Shown here in pieces: positions 52,867-60,737 of a DNA stretch of 64,000 bases. The DNA is taken from NCBI RefSeq assembly GCF_041821025.1, contig NZ_JBGUAY010000008.1, positions 92,748-156,747 on the forward strand, given 5' to 3'. The notes under the pieces are model-generated. The model was given only the letters and a program-made list of their open reading frames with translations. It had not been told where the DNA came from and ran no database searches. The translations under genes and the position numbers were made by a program. The number at the start of each line of letters is the position of its first letter. The first letter of the stretch is position 1. This DNA is from Egicoccus sp. AB-alg6-2. Lineage in GTDB: Bacteria; Actinomycetota; Nitriliruptoria; Nitriliruptorales; Nitriliruptoraceae.

Positions 52867-54141
52867 TCATCCCGCCGGCATGCGGAGGTCCACGTCGCCG
52901 AGCCGGCGGTCGTCGAAGTCGCGTCGCACCGTGGCATCGATCTGTTGCCAGCGCGCGACGGTGTCGGGCGACACACCGCCGTCGACGGCGCCGTACGCAT
53001 GCACGGCGACGGACGCCACGGCCGTGACGGCGACGACGCCGACCAGCCAGCGACGGCGTTCCACCGCGTCCTGCACGGCCAGCGCCATCGCGGGCACGCT
53101 CAGCAGCAGCGGCTCGAGCGAGATCCGGTAGGCGAAGAAGTCCGTGCCGCCCTGGTAGCCGACCGCCCGGACCTGGACGACGAGATAGGCCAGTCCGGCG
53201 GTCGCCGCGGCCAGCGTCCAGCGTGGCAGCCGCCGCCACGCGACCGTGACCGCCACGAGCGCGGGCACCACGACGGGGGAGAACACGAAGATGCCGCGGT
53301 GTGGCGACACGAACGCCAGGCCGAGGTCGCGGACCGTCTGCCACGGTGAGTGACGGATCAGGCCCCGCAGGTGCGCGGTGGTGTCGTAGCCGGCGACCGG
53401 CAGCACCGTTCCGAACGCCCAGGCCGTGTAGGCGGTCATCAGCGCGAGTCCGACTGCTGCTGCGGCCGCGATCCAGACCGCGTCGCGTCGATCCTCGCGC
53501 CACCATGCGTACGCGGCCACGACGACGACGGCGACGACGAGGTGTGGTCTGACCAGAACGGCGACCACGGCACCGGCGGCGGCCAGTGGCGCCCAGCCGC
53601 GTCGCCAGCCGAGCAGCAGGGCGGTCAGCGCGAGACACGTCGGACCGTGGGGCCACATGCTGTCGGCGGCGGTCGACCACAACGACGTGCCGAGCGCGAA
53701 GACGAGCGCACCGGCGATCGACGTGGACCTGCCCGCCTCGGTGCGGAGGAGGAGGTGGAGCAGACCGGCGGCCAGTGCGGCCGTCACTGACGCCGTCACC
53801 GCAGCGGGTCGCGGATCGACCAGGAAGGGGTGGGCGGGCGGCGGCTTCGCGGACACGGCGTCGGCGACGGCATAGGCCGGTGCCGCCCAGTAGGCGACGC
53901 CGGGGAAGCGGTTGACGTAGACGTGGCCGTGGCGTCCCTCGATTCCCCAGTAGTTGCGGCTCGCTGGCCACGTCTCCGGCAACGCCGCGGTGCCGCGCGT
54001 TCCCACCGACCACGCGGCGACGGTGGCGGCGCGGGTGTCGTTGACGAACGCCGGTCCCCGATTCGCCGTGGCGAGATAGGCCGCGGAGAGGAGCACGACG
54101 AGCAGACCGGTCGTGACCAGGTCACGTCGGTCGAAGCGCAC
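52867..54141 (-). CDS. polytopic membrane protein (glycosyltransferase-like), unknown
   Basis: A 424-residue protein with eight or more predicted helices and conserved-looking loops such as NDTRAATVAAWSVGTRG near the N-terminus and PHRGIFVFSPVVVPAL in the second half. The overall pattern (long hydrophobic N-terminal half with W, D and R in extracellular loops) recalls membrane glycosyltransferases or EpsG/dolichol-type proteins, but no family motif is decisive. The start GTG at 54141 is preferred because CCAGGTG is upstream and the first helix begins soon after; a TTG at 54189 is an alternative. Possibly envelope polysaccharide related. Confidence 0.6.
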   Translation of the reverse strand: MRFDRRDLVTTGLLVVLLSAAYLATANRGPAFVNDTRAATVAAWSVGTRGTAALPETWPASRNYWGIEGRHGHVYVNRFPGVAYWAAPAYAVADAVSAKPPPAHPFLVDPRPAAVTASVTAALAAGLLHLLLRTEAGRSTSIAGALVFALGTSLWSTAADSMWPHGPTCLALTALLLGWRRGWAPLAAAGAVVAVLVRPHLVVAVVVVAAYAWWREDRRDAVWIAAAAAVGLALMTAYTAWAFGTVLPVAGYDTTAHLRGLIRHSPWQTVRDLGLAFVSPHRGIFVFSPVVVPALVAVTVAWRRLPRWTLAAATAGLAYLVVQVRAVGYQGGTDFFAYRISLEPLLLSVPAMALAVQDAVERRRWLVGVVAVTAVASVAVHAYGAVDGGVSPDTVARWQQIDATVRRDFDDRRLGDVDLRMPAG

Positions 54142-54212
54142 CCGCCCGCACACCTGGGTCGTCCCATCGCACGAAGATGCGGCAGCCAACCATGCGCGAC
54201 CGCCGCAGCGGC

Positions 54213-55469
54213 TCAGGCCTGTTGCGGACGTCCGGGCGTTGGCCTCGTGACCGGATCGACCAGGGGCCGGAACAGGGTGCCGCGCTCGGTCGCCAGCACG
54301 ATGAGGAGGGCAACGATGCCGTAGCCGAGGAACCCGAACGAGATCGGCAGGATCGTGCCGTCGAAGAGCCGATCGAGCACGGCCCCCAACGTCGCGCCGA
54401 CGGCGAGCTGGATGGCACCGATCACCGAGGCCGCCGTCCCCGCGCGCGCGGCCATCGGCGCCATCGCGATCGTGTTGAAGTTGGGGATCAGCAACCCGTG
54501 ACCCACCAGGATGCTGGCGAGCAGGGGCAGGAACACCGCGAGCGGCGGTCGGCCGGCGGTCGCGAGGGCGACGGCGAGGAGCACGCCGGCCACGACGACG
54601 TAGCCCAGCAGCACCGCATGCGCCGTGCGGCGGGTTCCGAAGCGACGGACCAGTCGGGTGTTGCCCAGCATGGCCAGACCCATGGATGCGGCGATCCCTC
54701 CGAAGATGACCGGGAAGGCCTCGGGGCGACCGAACGTCTCACCGAAGATGATCTCGGAACTGGCGATGTAGGACGTGAACACGCCGTACAGCGACGTCAG
54801 CGCCAGCGTGTAGCCGAGGGTCTGGCGGTGGGTGACCACGAGGCGGGCCGCGCGGGCGACCCGACCGAGACGCAGTTCGAGCCGCGACTCCACGGGCAGC
54901 GTCTCCGGCAGCCGCCGGGCCCACACGCCCATGGCGGCGGCGGCGACCAGGCACAGCACAAACAGGACCCGCCAGGTCGTGACGGTGACGACGGCGGCGC
55001 CCAGCGTCGGTGCCACCACCGGAACGATGATGAACACGGCCATGATGAACGACATGGCGCGGGCCATCTGCTCGCCCTCGAACATGTCGCGCACGACCGC
55101 GAGCGTCACGACACGCGGGCCGGCGGCACCCAGCCCCCACACGAACCGGCCGAGCAGCAACAGGTCCAGGCTCGGCGCGACGGTGCACAGCAGCGCGCCG
55201 ACGGCGTACACGCCGAAGCCGACGAACAGCGTCGGACGGCGGCCGTAACGGTCGGCGAGCGGTCCGTAGAAGAGCTGACCGGCCGCGAGCCCGAGCATGT
55301 AGGCGGTCACGAGGCCGGCGACGGCCGTGGAGTCGCTCGCGAGACCGAGGTCGGCCCGGATGGCGCCGAAGGCGGGCAGCATGAGGTCGAGGCCGAGCGC
55401 CGCGAGCGCCATCGACATGGCGAGCATCGCGGTGAACTCGACCCGGCCGAGAGCGGGGCGGCGGGTCAT
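54213..55469 (-). CDS. Bcr/CflA-family MFS drug transporter
   Basis: A 418-residue 12-helix MFS protein. The Bcr/CflA signature is present early (LDLMLPAFGAIRADLG), followed by the conserved GQLFYGPLADRYGRRP loop between TM2 and TM3 and the RGLWGLGAA-like stretch (here GRFVWGLGAAGPRVV). These proteins export drugs such as bicyclomycin, sulfonamides or small dipeptides. The ATG at 55469 has CGAGG upstream and follows a TACCGT -10 element; an upstream in-frame ATG (55517) is not favoured. Substrate unknown. Confidence 0.9.
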   Translation of the reverse strand: MTRRPALGRVEFTAMLAMSMALAALGLDLMLPAFGAIRADLGLASDSTAVAGLVTAYMLGLAAGQLFYGPLADRYGRRPTLFVGFGVYAVGALLCTVAPSLDLLLLGRFVWGLGAAGPRVVTLAVVRDMFEGEQMARAMSFIMAVFIIVPVVAPTLGAAVVTVTTWRVLFVLCLVAAAAMGVWARRLPETLPVESRLELRLGRVARAARLVVTHRQTLGYTLALTSLYGVFTSYIASSEIIFGETFGRPEAFPVIFGGIAASMGLAMLGNTRLVRRFGTRRTAHAVLLGYVVVAGVLLAVALATAGRPPLAVFLPLLASILVGHGLLIPNFNTIAMAPMAARAGTAASVIGAIQLAVGATLGAVLDRLFDGTILPISFGFLGYGIVALLIVLATERGTLFRPLVDPVTRPTPGRPQQA

Positions 55470-55496
55470 GGTGCCTCGAGGCGGGAGAGGCGTGGC

Positions 55497-55502
55497 ACGG
55501 TA
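55497..55502 (-). promoter_or_regulatory. -10 element TACCGT for the Bcr-type MFS gene
   Basis: Minus-strand TACCGT gives a leader of about 20 nt with CGAGG before the ATG at 55469. Confidence 0.4.
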
Positions 55503-55534
55503 ACCAGGTTCCGGCAACGGTGGGACGACAGCGA

Positions 55535-55563
55535 TCGGCCGCCCGCGGGATGCGGGCGGCCGA
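55535..55563 (-). terminator. terminator hairpin after the BON-domain gene
   Basis: TCGGCCGCCCGC (55535-55546) pairs with GCGGGCGGCCGA (55552-55563) around a 5-nt loop, 12 bp perfect. It separates the BON gene from the MFS gene on the same strand. T-run is weak. Confidence 0.6.
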
Positions 55564-55578
55564 GTGGTGCTGCTTCGG

Positions 55579-56373
55579 TCAGATGCTGCGGACGGTCAAC
55601 TCCGAGCGGACGTCGACGACGCCGTCGACCTGGGCGACCGCCGCGAGCAGTTCACGCTCGTTCTGCGGCGTGGGGACGGTGCCCTTGAGGGCGACCTGGC
55701 CGGGACCGTCCACCTTGATGATGACGTCCTGGACGTCGTCGCGGTAGCCGAAGATCTGGCTCTTGATCCGGTCCTCGAGCAGCTTCGGGTCCTCGGTCGG
55801 ACGGTCGGGCATCGCGTCCTTGGCCGACTCGATGACGGCGCCCTGGGTCTGCGCCGCGACCTGGCCCGCCTGGCCCCGCAGCTCGTCCGCCTTCTGGGCG
55901 GCGGTGTCGATGGCCTGGGTGGCCTGGGCCGAGACGTCGTCGCGCATCTCGGTGGCGCGTTCGGCCGCCTTCTCGCGCAGCTGCTCGGTCTGGCTGACGA
56001 CCTGGCTCTTGACCTCCTCGGCCTTCGAGCCGAGCTCCTGACCGAGCTGACGGCGGCGGTCCTGGCCGCGGTCGGGGTCGGTGAGGTAGGCGACGCCGTA
56101 ACCGGCGGCGGCGCCCACGAGCAGCCAGAAGAGGCGTCGCGGCCACGTGGTCCGGTTGCTGGCGCCGATCAGGTCGTCGATCAGGTCGGTCTGCTCGTCG
56201 CTGACGTCGTCGATGCGGCTGCTGAGGTGCTTCTCGACCCCGGACAGCTGCTTGCTCAGCTTGCTCAGTTCACGGAACACCGAGCCACCGTCGCCGCTGA
56301 CGGCGTCGGCCGTGCGGTCACGGATCTCGTCGAGCCCGGTTGCGAGCTTGTCGGAAAGGTCGTGCAGTTGCAT
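55579..56373 (-). CDS. BON-domain membrane protein
   Basis: A 264-residue protein. N-terminal helical segment (about 1-85), one transmembrane helix (LFWLLVGAAAGYGVAYL, about 80-97), a long Ala/Glu/Gln/Lys coiled coil (about 105-190, apolipoprotein-like), then a BON domain at about 200-260 with the pattern VALKGTVPTPQNERELL and VDGVVDVRSEL. BON proteins bind membranes or ligands and often sit in stress operons; the coiled coil plus BON arrangement is common in actinobacteria. Start ATG at 56373 with AAGGAG. It is flanked by a terminator. Confidence 0.88.
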   Translation of the reverse strand: MQLHDLSDKLATGLDEIRDRTADAVSGDGGSVFRELSKLSKQLSGVEKHLSSRIDDVSDEQTDLIDDLIGASNRTTWPRRLFWLLVGAAAGYGVAYLTDPDRGQDRRRQLGQELGSKAEEVKSQVVSQTEQLREKAAERATEMRDDVSAQATQAIDTAAQKADELRGQAGQVAAQTQGAVIESAKDAMPDRPTEDPKLLEDRIKSQIFGYRDDVQDVIIKVDGPGQVALKGTVPTPQNERELLAAVAQVDGVVDVRSELTVRSI

Positions 56374-56491
56374 GGGGTCTCCTTCGCTGATCTCGACCCC
56401 CATCGTCCTCGTTCGCCGGCCGGACTGCAGCGACTTTCGACGGGCGGACGGCCAGGGTTCTTCGCCGATCGCGCCGCGCCACCGACCGACG

Positions 56492-57271
56492 TCAGTCGCG
56501 CGTACCGCCCGACCGCGCCATACGCCGTGCGATCGCGGTGTACACCGGCGGCGCCAGGTGACGCAGGGTGACGAACGCCCGGTAGAAGGTCGGCACGGTG
56601 CGCTCGGTCCGGCCGCTGGCGAGGACGTCGGCGACCGCATCGGCGACGATGTCCGGCTGGCCGACGAGGCGCCCGAGCGGGGTGCGCTTGATCTGCGCCT
56701 GGGTGAACCCCTCGGTCTCGATGTAGCCGGGGTTCAATTGGCAGACCGTGATCCCGCGCGACCGCCAGGAAAGGGCGAGCGCCTCGCTGAAGCCGACGAC
56801 GCCGAACTTGCTGGCGGCATAGGCCGCAGGTCCGATCCCGAGCTTGCCCGCCACCGAGGCGACGTTGACGACCCGGGAGGGCGCGCCGGCCTCCAGCAGG
56901 TCGGCGAAGGCGGCCATGCAGCGCACGACCCCGCCGAGGTTGACGTCGAGGGTCCGCAAGGCGTCGTCGAGGTCGTCACGACCGTTGAACACCCCGCCCC
57001 CGATTCCGGCGTTGTTGACGAGGGCGTGGCAGACCCCGCGTTCGTCACGCACGCGTGCCGCCAAGGCGTCGACGGCGTCCTGGTCGGTCACGTCGGCGGT
57101 GTGCGGCACGACGCCGGGGAGCTCGGCGGCCAATGCCTCGAGGCGGTCGGTGCGGCGGGCCGCCGCGTACACGACCATGCCCACGCCGGCCAGGCGCCGC
57201 ACGGTCGCGTCACCGATGCCGCTGGAGGCGCCGGTCACCACCGCCACCTTGCCTCGGGGATCCCACGTCAT
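56492..57271 (-). CDS. short-chain dehydrogenase/reductase (classical SDR)
   Basis: A 259-residue SDR. Cofactor loop TGASSGIG at 14-21, then NNAG at about 90, active-site Ser in NVASVAG and Tyr/Lys in AAYAASKFGV. A C-terminal extension (about 220-259) has the RTVPTFYRAFVTLR region seen in membrane-associated SDRs. Start ATG at 57271 with AGGAG. Monocistronic. Substrate unknown. Confidence 0.92.
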   Translation of the reverse strand: MTWDPRGKVAVVTGASSGIGDATVRRLAGVGMVVYAAARRTDRLEALAAELPGVVPHTADVTDQDAVDALAARVRDERGVCHALVNNAGIGGGVFNGRDDLDDALRTLDVNLGGVVRCMAAFADLLEAGAPSRVVNVASVAGKLGIGPAAYAASKFGVVGFSEALALSWRSRGITVCQLNPGYIETEGFTQAQIKRTPLGRLVGQPDIVADAVADVLASGRTERTVPTFYRAFVTLRHLAPPVYTAIARRMARSGGTRD

Positions 57272-57330
57272 CGTTCACTCCTGTCGCTGCCGGACTCGGG
57301 CGTCGAGCGGGCGGGATGGTGGCACGTCGA

Positions 57331-57362
57331 AGGTGGCCACCGCACGTTCGCGGTGGCCACCT
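57331..57362 (-). terminator. terminator hairpin after the 148-residue lipoprotein gene
   Basis: AGGTGGCCACCGC (57331-57343) pairs with GCGGTGGCCACCT (57350-57362) around a 6-nt loop, 13 bp perfect, 22 nt downstream of the lipoprotein stop on the minus strand. Confidence 0.55.
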
Positions 57363-57383
57363 ACCGACCTGGAGCGGCTGCGG

Positions 57384-57830
57384 TCAGTCGGCCGAGAACT
57401 CCTCGGTCTCGCCGTCCGGGAGCTCGAGGCTGACGTGCGTCACGCGGTAGACCCCGTCGGCGTCCTCGTCGAGCTGGACGTTCTTGCGGCCGGGCATGAG
57501 GTCCATGGTGAGCATGAACTCCTCGTCGCCCTTGCGCTCGATGCGCACGTCGCCCCAGATCTCGAGGTCCTCCTCGGTGGCGCCGAGCAGCGACTCGGCG
57601 TCACGGCGGGCAGCGTCGAGGTCGAAGGTCTCGTCGACCATCGGGTCCTCGAGGTCGCCGCCGCCGAGGTCGGCGTCGACACAGTCCTCCGTGCCCTCGA
57701 GGCAGGCGCCAGCGGCGGCACCGCCCCCGGCGGTGACGTCCTCGGCCTCGGTGGCGGCGTCGGTGCCGCACGCGGTCAGCACCAGCAGCAGGCCGGCGGT
57801 TGGGGCGACACGGCGAAACAACGTTCTCAC
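57384..57830 (-). CDS. small exported lipoprotein
   Basis: A 148-residue lipoprotein with signal peptide and lipobox LVLTAC (lipidated Cys21). The mature part is acidic, with two extra cysteines (ACLEGTEDCVDA) that could pair, and ends in a small beta-rich unit (RIERKGDEEFMLTMDL and YRVTHVSLELPDGE). No family recognised. Start GTG at 57830 with AAGGAA. It is followed by a strong hairpin. Confidence 0.75.
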   Translation of the reverse strand: MRTLFRRVAPTAGLLLVLTACGTDAATEAEDVTAGGGAAAGACLEGTEDCVDADLGGGDLEDPMVDETFDLDAARRDAESLLGATEEDLEIWGDVRIERKGDEEFMLTMDLMPGRKNVQLDEDADGVYRVTHVSLELPDGETEEFSAD

Positions 57831-57919
57831 GGTGGTTCCTTGGTTCGGTCGGGTTGCCCGGTGTGACGTCGCGCGTCAGCGTCCGGTTCCCGCACGCCCC
57901 TGCCGCGTACAGAAAAACT

Positions 57920-58138
57920 TCAGGAGCCGGCGTTGTCGGGGTGCGCGCCCTGCTCGTCGGTCAGCACGGCGTCGGCCTCCTCGGCGTCGGACGCGTCGGC
58001 TTCGGCCAGCCGGAAGCGGTCCGCCTCGGCGCCGGCACGGCTGCCGTGGGTGCTGAGCACCTCGCCGTCGCGGGTCACGGCCCAGCCGTCCTCGTGCTCG
58101 GTGATCTCCAACTCGGCGTTACCGTCCGCGTCGCTCAC
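57920..58138 (-). CDS. 72-residue acidic protein, unknown
   Basis: A 72-residue Asp/Glu/Ala-rich protein. The first half has alternating polar and hydrophobic residues (LEITEHEDGWAVTRDGEVLST), reminiscent of DUF2188-type beta hairpins, then an acidic helical tail. Start GTG at 58138 with GAGGAG at 7 nt, so expression is likely. Convergent environment; function unknown. Confidence 0.6.
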   Translation of the reverse strand: MSDADGNAELEITEHEDGWAVTRDGEVLSTHGSRAGAEADRFRLAEADASDAEEADAVLTDEQGAHPDNAGS

Positions 58139-58288
58139 GACCAGCTCCTCGGGGTGTGGTCACCGCCAGCGTCACAGGCACGGGGACGGTCGATGCCGGC
58201 GCCACACCGCCGATCGGCCAGCGGGCCTTCCCTCGCGCTCGCCGCCGTGCGAGACTCGGCGCGGGAGCGCGCTGCTGGGAGGAGCGAC

Positions 58289-58729
58289 ATGGGTGTCTCG
58301 ATCGCCACGATCCTGGACCGCAAGGGCCGCGAGGTGGCGACGGCCTCGCCGGCGACCTCGGTGTCCGACGTCGTGAGGATGCTCGGCGAGCGCGACATCG
58401 GCGCGCTGGTGGTCGTCGACGACGCCGGTGAGGTCGTCGGCATCGTCTCCGAGCGCGACGTCGTGCGGCAGATGGCGGACGTCGGGGGGGACGTTCTGCG
58501 GCTGCGCGTGGAGGACGTCATGAGTTCGCCCGTGCACACCTGTACCCCGCGTTCGACGACCGATGAGTTGATGCAGGACATGACCGAGCGCCGCATCCGT
58601 CACCTGCCCGTGTGCGAGGACAACCGTCTCGTCGGGATCGTCTCCATCGGCGACATCGTGAAGTGGCGGTTCGAGGAGCTGCGTGATCAGACGCGTCAGC
58701 TCGAGGACTACGTCGCCGGCAGCTACTGA
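58289..58729 (+). CDS. tandem CBS-domain protein
   Basis: A 146-residue protein made of two CBS domains (about residues 10-70 and 75-130), with ERDIGALVVVDDAGEVVGIVS and RRIRHLPVCEDNRLVGIVSIGD as the characteristic turns (quoted in parts). Stand-alone CBS pairs bind adenosine nucleotides and tune partner proteins. Start ATG at 58289 with GGGAGGAG. Partner unknown. Confidence 0.9.
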   Translation: MGVSIATILDRKGREVATASPATSVSDVVRMLGERDIGALVVVDDAGEVVGIVSERDVVRQMADVGGDVLRLRVEDVMSSPVHTCTPRSTTDELMQDMTERRIRHLPVCEDNRLVGIVSIGDIVKWRFEELRDQTRQLEDYVAGSY

Positions 58730-58736
58730 TCCTGGG

Positions 58737-58742
58737 TATTGT
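58737..58742 (+). promoter_or_regulatory. leaderless -10 element TATTGT
   Basis: TATTGT plus 7 nt reaches the ATG at 58750. No ribosome site is present, so the DUF3039 message is probably leaderless. Confidence 0.55.
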
Positions 58743-58749
58743 TGCGGCC

Positions 58750-59016
58750 ATGGCACCGACACATCTTCCGACACGTCAGACACCGGTCGTCGAACCGGAG
58801 GTTCGCGAGTCCCCGCAGACGGGCGAACCCGGCGACCACGACCGTTTCACCCACTACGTCCGTCAGCGCGAGCTCGAGCGTTCGCGACGCACCGGCAAGC
58901 CGGTCACGGCGCTGTGCGGCAAGAAGTGGATCCCCGACGGCGACCCGTCGAAGTACCCGATGTGTCCCACCTGCAGCGAGATCGTCGCCGAGTCGTTCAG
59001 CCGCGGCCTGGAGTGA
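58750..59016 (+). CDS. DUF3039 family protein
   Basis: An 88-residue DUF3039 protein, an actinobacterial family with the invariant block GDHDRFTHYVRQRELERS and the later KPVTALCGKKWIPDGDPSKYPMC, in which the paired cysteines (CG ... CPTC) suggest a small zinc ribbon. Family function unknown. Start ATG 7 nt after a TATTGT -10 element. It ends exactly where the convergent zinc dehydrogenase gene ends. Confidence 0.88.
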   Translation: MAPTHLPTRQTPVVEPEVRESPQTGEPGDHDRFTHYVRQRELERSRRTGKPVTALCGKKWIPDGDPSKYPMCPTCSEIVAESFSRGLE

Positions 59017-60069
59017 TCACGGCCTGAAAACGGCCTTGACCATGTCCGCCTCGCGTGCGGCGAAGGTGGCGTAGACCGCGGGGCCGTCGGCGAGGTCAGC
59101 CTCGGCATGGGTCACGACCACCTCGGTGGGCAGCGCCACGCCGTCGAGTTGGTCGAGCAGCCGTCCGAGCAGCGACCGCACCGGTGCGCGCCCCGCGACG
59201 ATCGTCAGGTTGCGGTCGTAGGCGGCGACCGGCGACACGGCGAAGTGCTCCTGGGTCGGCACCGCGATGAGTGACACCGTCCCGCCCGGACGCACCAGGT
59301 CCGCCGCGGTCCGTTGTGCGGCTGCCGTCCCGGCGGCGTCCACGACCCCGGCGACGCCCTCGCGGGTCAGCTCGCGTGTCGCCGACGCGGCGTCGTCGGG
59401 AGCACACGTCGTCGCGCCGAGTCGTTCGGCACGTCGTCGGCGGTGCTCGACCGGATCGATGCCGAGCACCGCCGCGGCGCCGAGCTGCCACGCCGACCAG
59501 ACGGCGCACAGGCCGACCGAGCCGAGGCCCTGGACGACCACCGTCTGTCCGTGGATGTCGCCCAGGCGTTCGACCGCGACCCAGCCGGTCGGGAGGTTGT
59601 CGGCGAGCAGCACCGCGTCGAGGTCCGAGCGGGCCGCCGGAACCGCGACGAGCGTGCCATCGGCCAGTGGCACCCGGAGCCGTGCAGCCTGCCCTCCGTG
59701 GAGAGCGGGGCGGTCCGGGTCCTCGGGGTCGCCCCACCCGAACAGGGCTCCGTGCTCGCAGCGGGCGCTCAGACCACGGCGACACGCCGAGCAGGCCCCA
59801 CACGAGGTCGTGAACGGCACCAGGACCCGGTCCCCGACGTGGAAGTCCCGGACCTGCGGTCCAGTGGCCGTGACCACGCCGACGGCCTCGTGTCCGGGGA
59901 CGACGCCCGGTCGCGCAGCTTCCCGCCCCTCGTAGGGATGCAGGTCGGAGCCGCACAGTCCTGCGGTGGTCACCTCGATGACGACGTCGTCGGGGGCCTC
60001 GACGACCGGGTCGGGGAGCGCATCGTCGAAGCGGATGTCGCCGGGGCCATGAAAGACCAGGCCGCGCAC
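59017..60069 (-). CDS. zinc-dependent alcohol dehydrogenase (MDR family)
   Basis: A 350-residue medium-chain dehydrogenase. Cys39/His60/Glu61 are the catalytic zinc ligands (GLCGSDLH and GHEAVG), Cys90/Cys93/Cys96/Cys104 the structural zinc, and VVQGLGSVGLCA the cofactor turn. It is shorter than the one at 40958 and closest to general alcohol and threonine dehydrogenases. Start GTG at 60069 with GGAAGGAG. Its 3' end abuts the convergent DUF3039 gene. Substrate unknown. Confidence 0.9.
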   Translation of the reverse strand: MRGLVFHGPGDIRFDDALPDPVVEAPDDVVIEVTTAGLCGSDLHPYEGREAARPGVVPGHEAVGVVTATGPQVRDFHVGDRVLVPFTTSCGACSACRRGLSARCEHGALFGWGDPEDPDRPALHGGQAARLRVPLADGTLVAVPAARSDLDAVLLADNLPTGWVAVERLGDIHGQTVVVQGLGSVGLCAVWSAWQLGAAAVLGIDPVEHRRRRAERLGATTCAPDDAASATRELTREGVAGVVDAAGTAAAQRTAADLVRPGGTVSLIAVPTQEHFAVSPVAAYDRNLTIVAGRAPVRSLLGRLLDQLDGVALPTEVVVTHAEADLADGPAVYATFAAREADMVKAVFRP

Positions 60070-60172
60070 GCGGCTCCTTCCGGGCGGTGGCGCCGCAGCT
60101 TGCCATGCGCCGCGCGCCCCCCGCCGCCGCAACTGGGAAGCCGCCCCGTCCGTCAGCGGCAGCCTCGTCGGT

Positions 60173-60242
60173 CAGGGGCGGCGTCGCCGGACAGGGGCGG
60201 CGTCGCCGGTCCGCGGCGGTTCGTCGGTCAGGGGCGGCGTCG
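60173..60242 (+). repeat. degenerate GC repeats between dehydrogenase and small gene
   Basis: The 14-mer CAGGGGCGGCGTCG occurs exactly at 60173, 60192 and 60229 in a run of related GTCGG-rich units. Minus-strand reading gives a Pro/Thr/Asp/Glu-rich open frame (LTDEPP repeated) that has no start signal or homologue, so the tract looks non-coding. Confidence 0.55.
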
Positions 60243-60281
60243 TCGGTCGCGGCGGCTCGTCGGTGAGCGGCAGCGCGTGGC

Positions 60282-60473
60282 TCAGCGGCGGCGACGGCGC
60301 CCGCCGCCGAGGAAGCTCTCGGCGAGCCGGGCGAGCCCGCCACCGCCGCCGGTCCCTCCGGTCCGTGAGCCCGCGCCGGTTGCGGGGCGCGCGGATCCAC
60401 CGCGGCGACGGTTGTACTGGTTGTACGCGGTGCGACCGGCCTTGAGCAGCAACGCCTTCTTGAGCAATCCCAT
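60282..60473 (-). CDS. 63-residue basic protein, unknown
   Basis: A small basic protein, MGLLKKALLLKAGRTAYNQYNRR at the start (quoted in parts: MGLLKKALLLKAG, RTAYNQYNRR), a Gly-rich middle and a run of five arginines at the C-terminus. Start ATG at 60473 with GGAAGGG upstream. Such short basic proteins (KAxxxYNxYNRRR) recur in actinobacteria without known role. Adjacent repeats lie at 60173-60242. Confidence 0.65.
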   Translation of the reverse strand: MGLLKKALLLKAGRTAYNQYNRRRGGSARPATGAGSRTGGTGGGGGLARLAESFLGGGRRRRR

Positions 60474-60646
60474 GGTGGCGGACCCTTCCTGAATGGAGTT
60501 CGGAGGTGGATGTGCATCCCATGGTGCGACGGGTCGCGGGCCCGTGCGCACCACCCTTCGCTGGGCTGACCGAACGGGTGCCGTGGCCCGTGTCCGGTCG
60601 GACTCACCCCCGAACGCCCGTCAGAAGGCGGCCGAAGTGGCACCGG

Positions 60647-60652
60647 TAAGCT
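60647..60652 (+). promoter_or_regulatory. -10 element TAAGCT for lepA
   Basis: TAAGCT gives a leader of about 79 nt to the GTG at 60738. Confidence 0.35.
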
Positions 60653-60737
60653 CGCGGTTCCTTCGGTGCGCCGCCGGCGTACCCCGCGCCGTGCGCCGCC
60701 CGGCTGTCGCCACCGCTTGTTCCGAGGCCCGACGCCT

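Noticed and set aside
60282..60554. 90-residue version of the small basic protein
   Set aside because: The extra 27 residues lie before the GGAAGGG site and have no conserved pattern; the ATG at 60473 is preferred.
59096..60643. 515-residue minus-strand open frame across the second dehydrogenase
   Set aside because: Out-of-frame shadow of the dehydrogenase with repetitive Arg/Pro/Ala content and no start signal.
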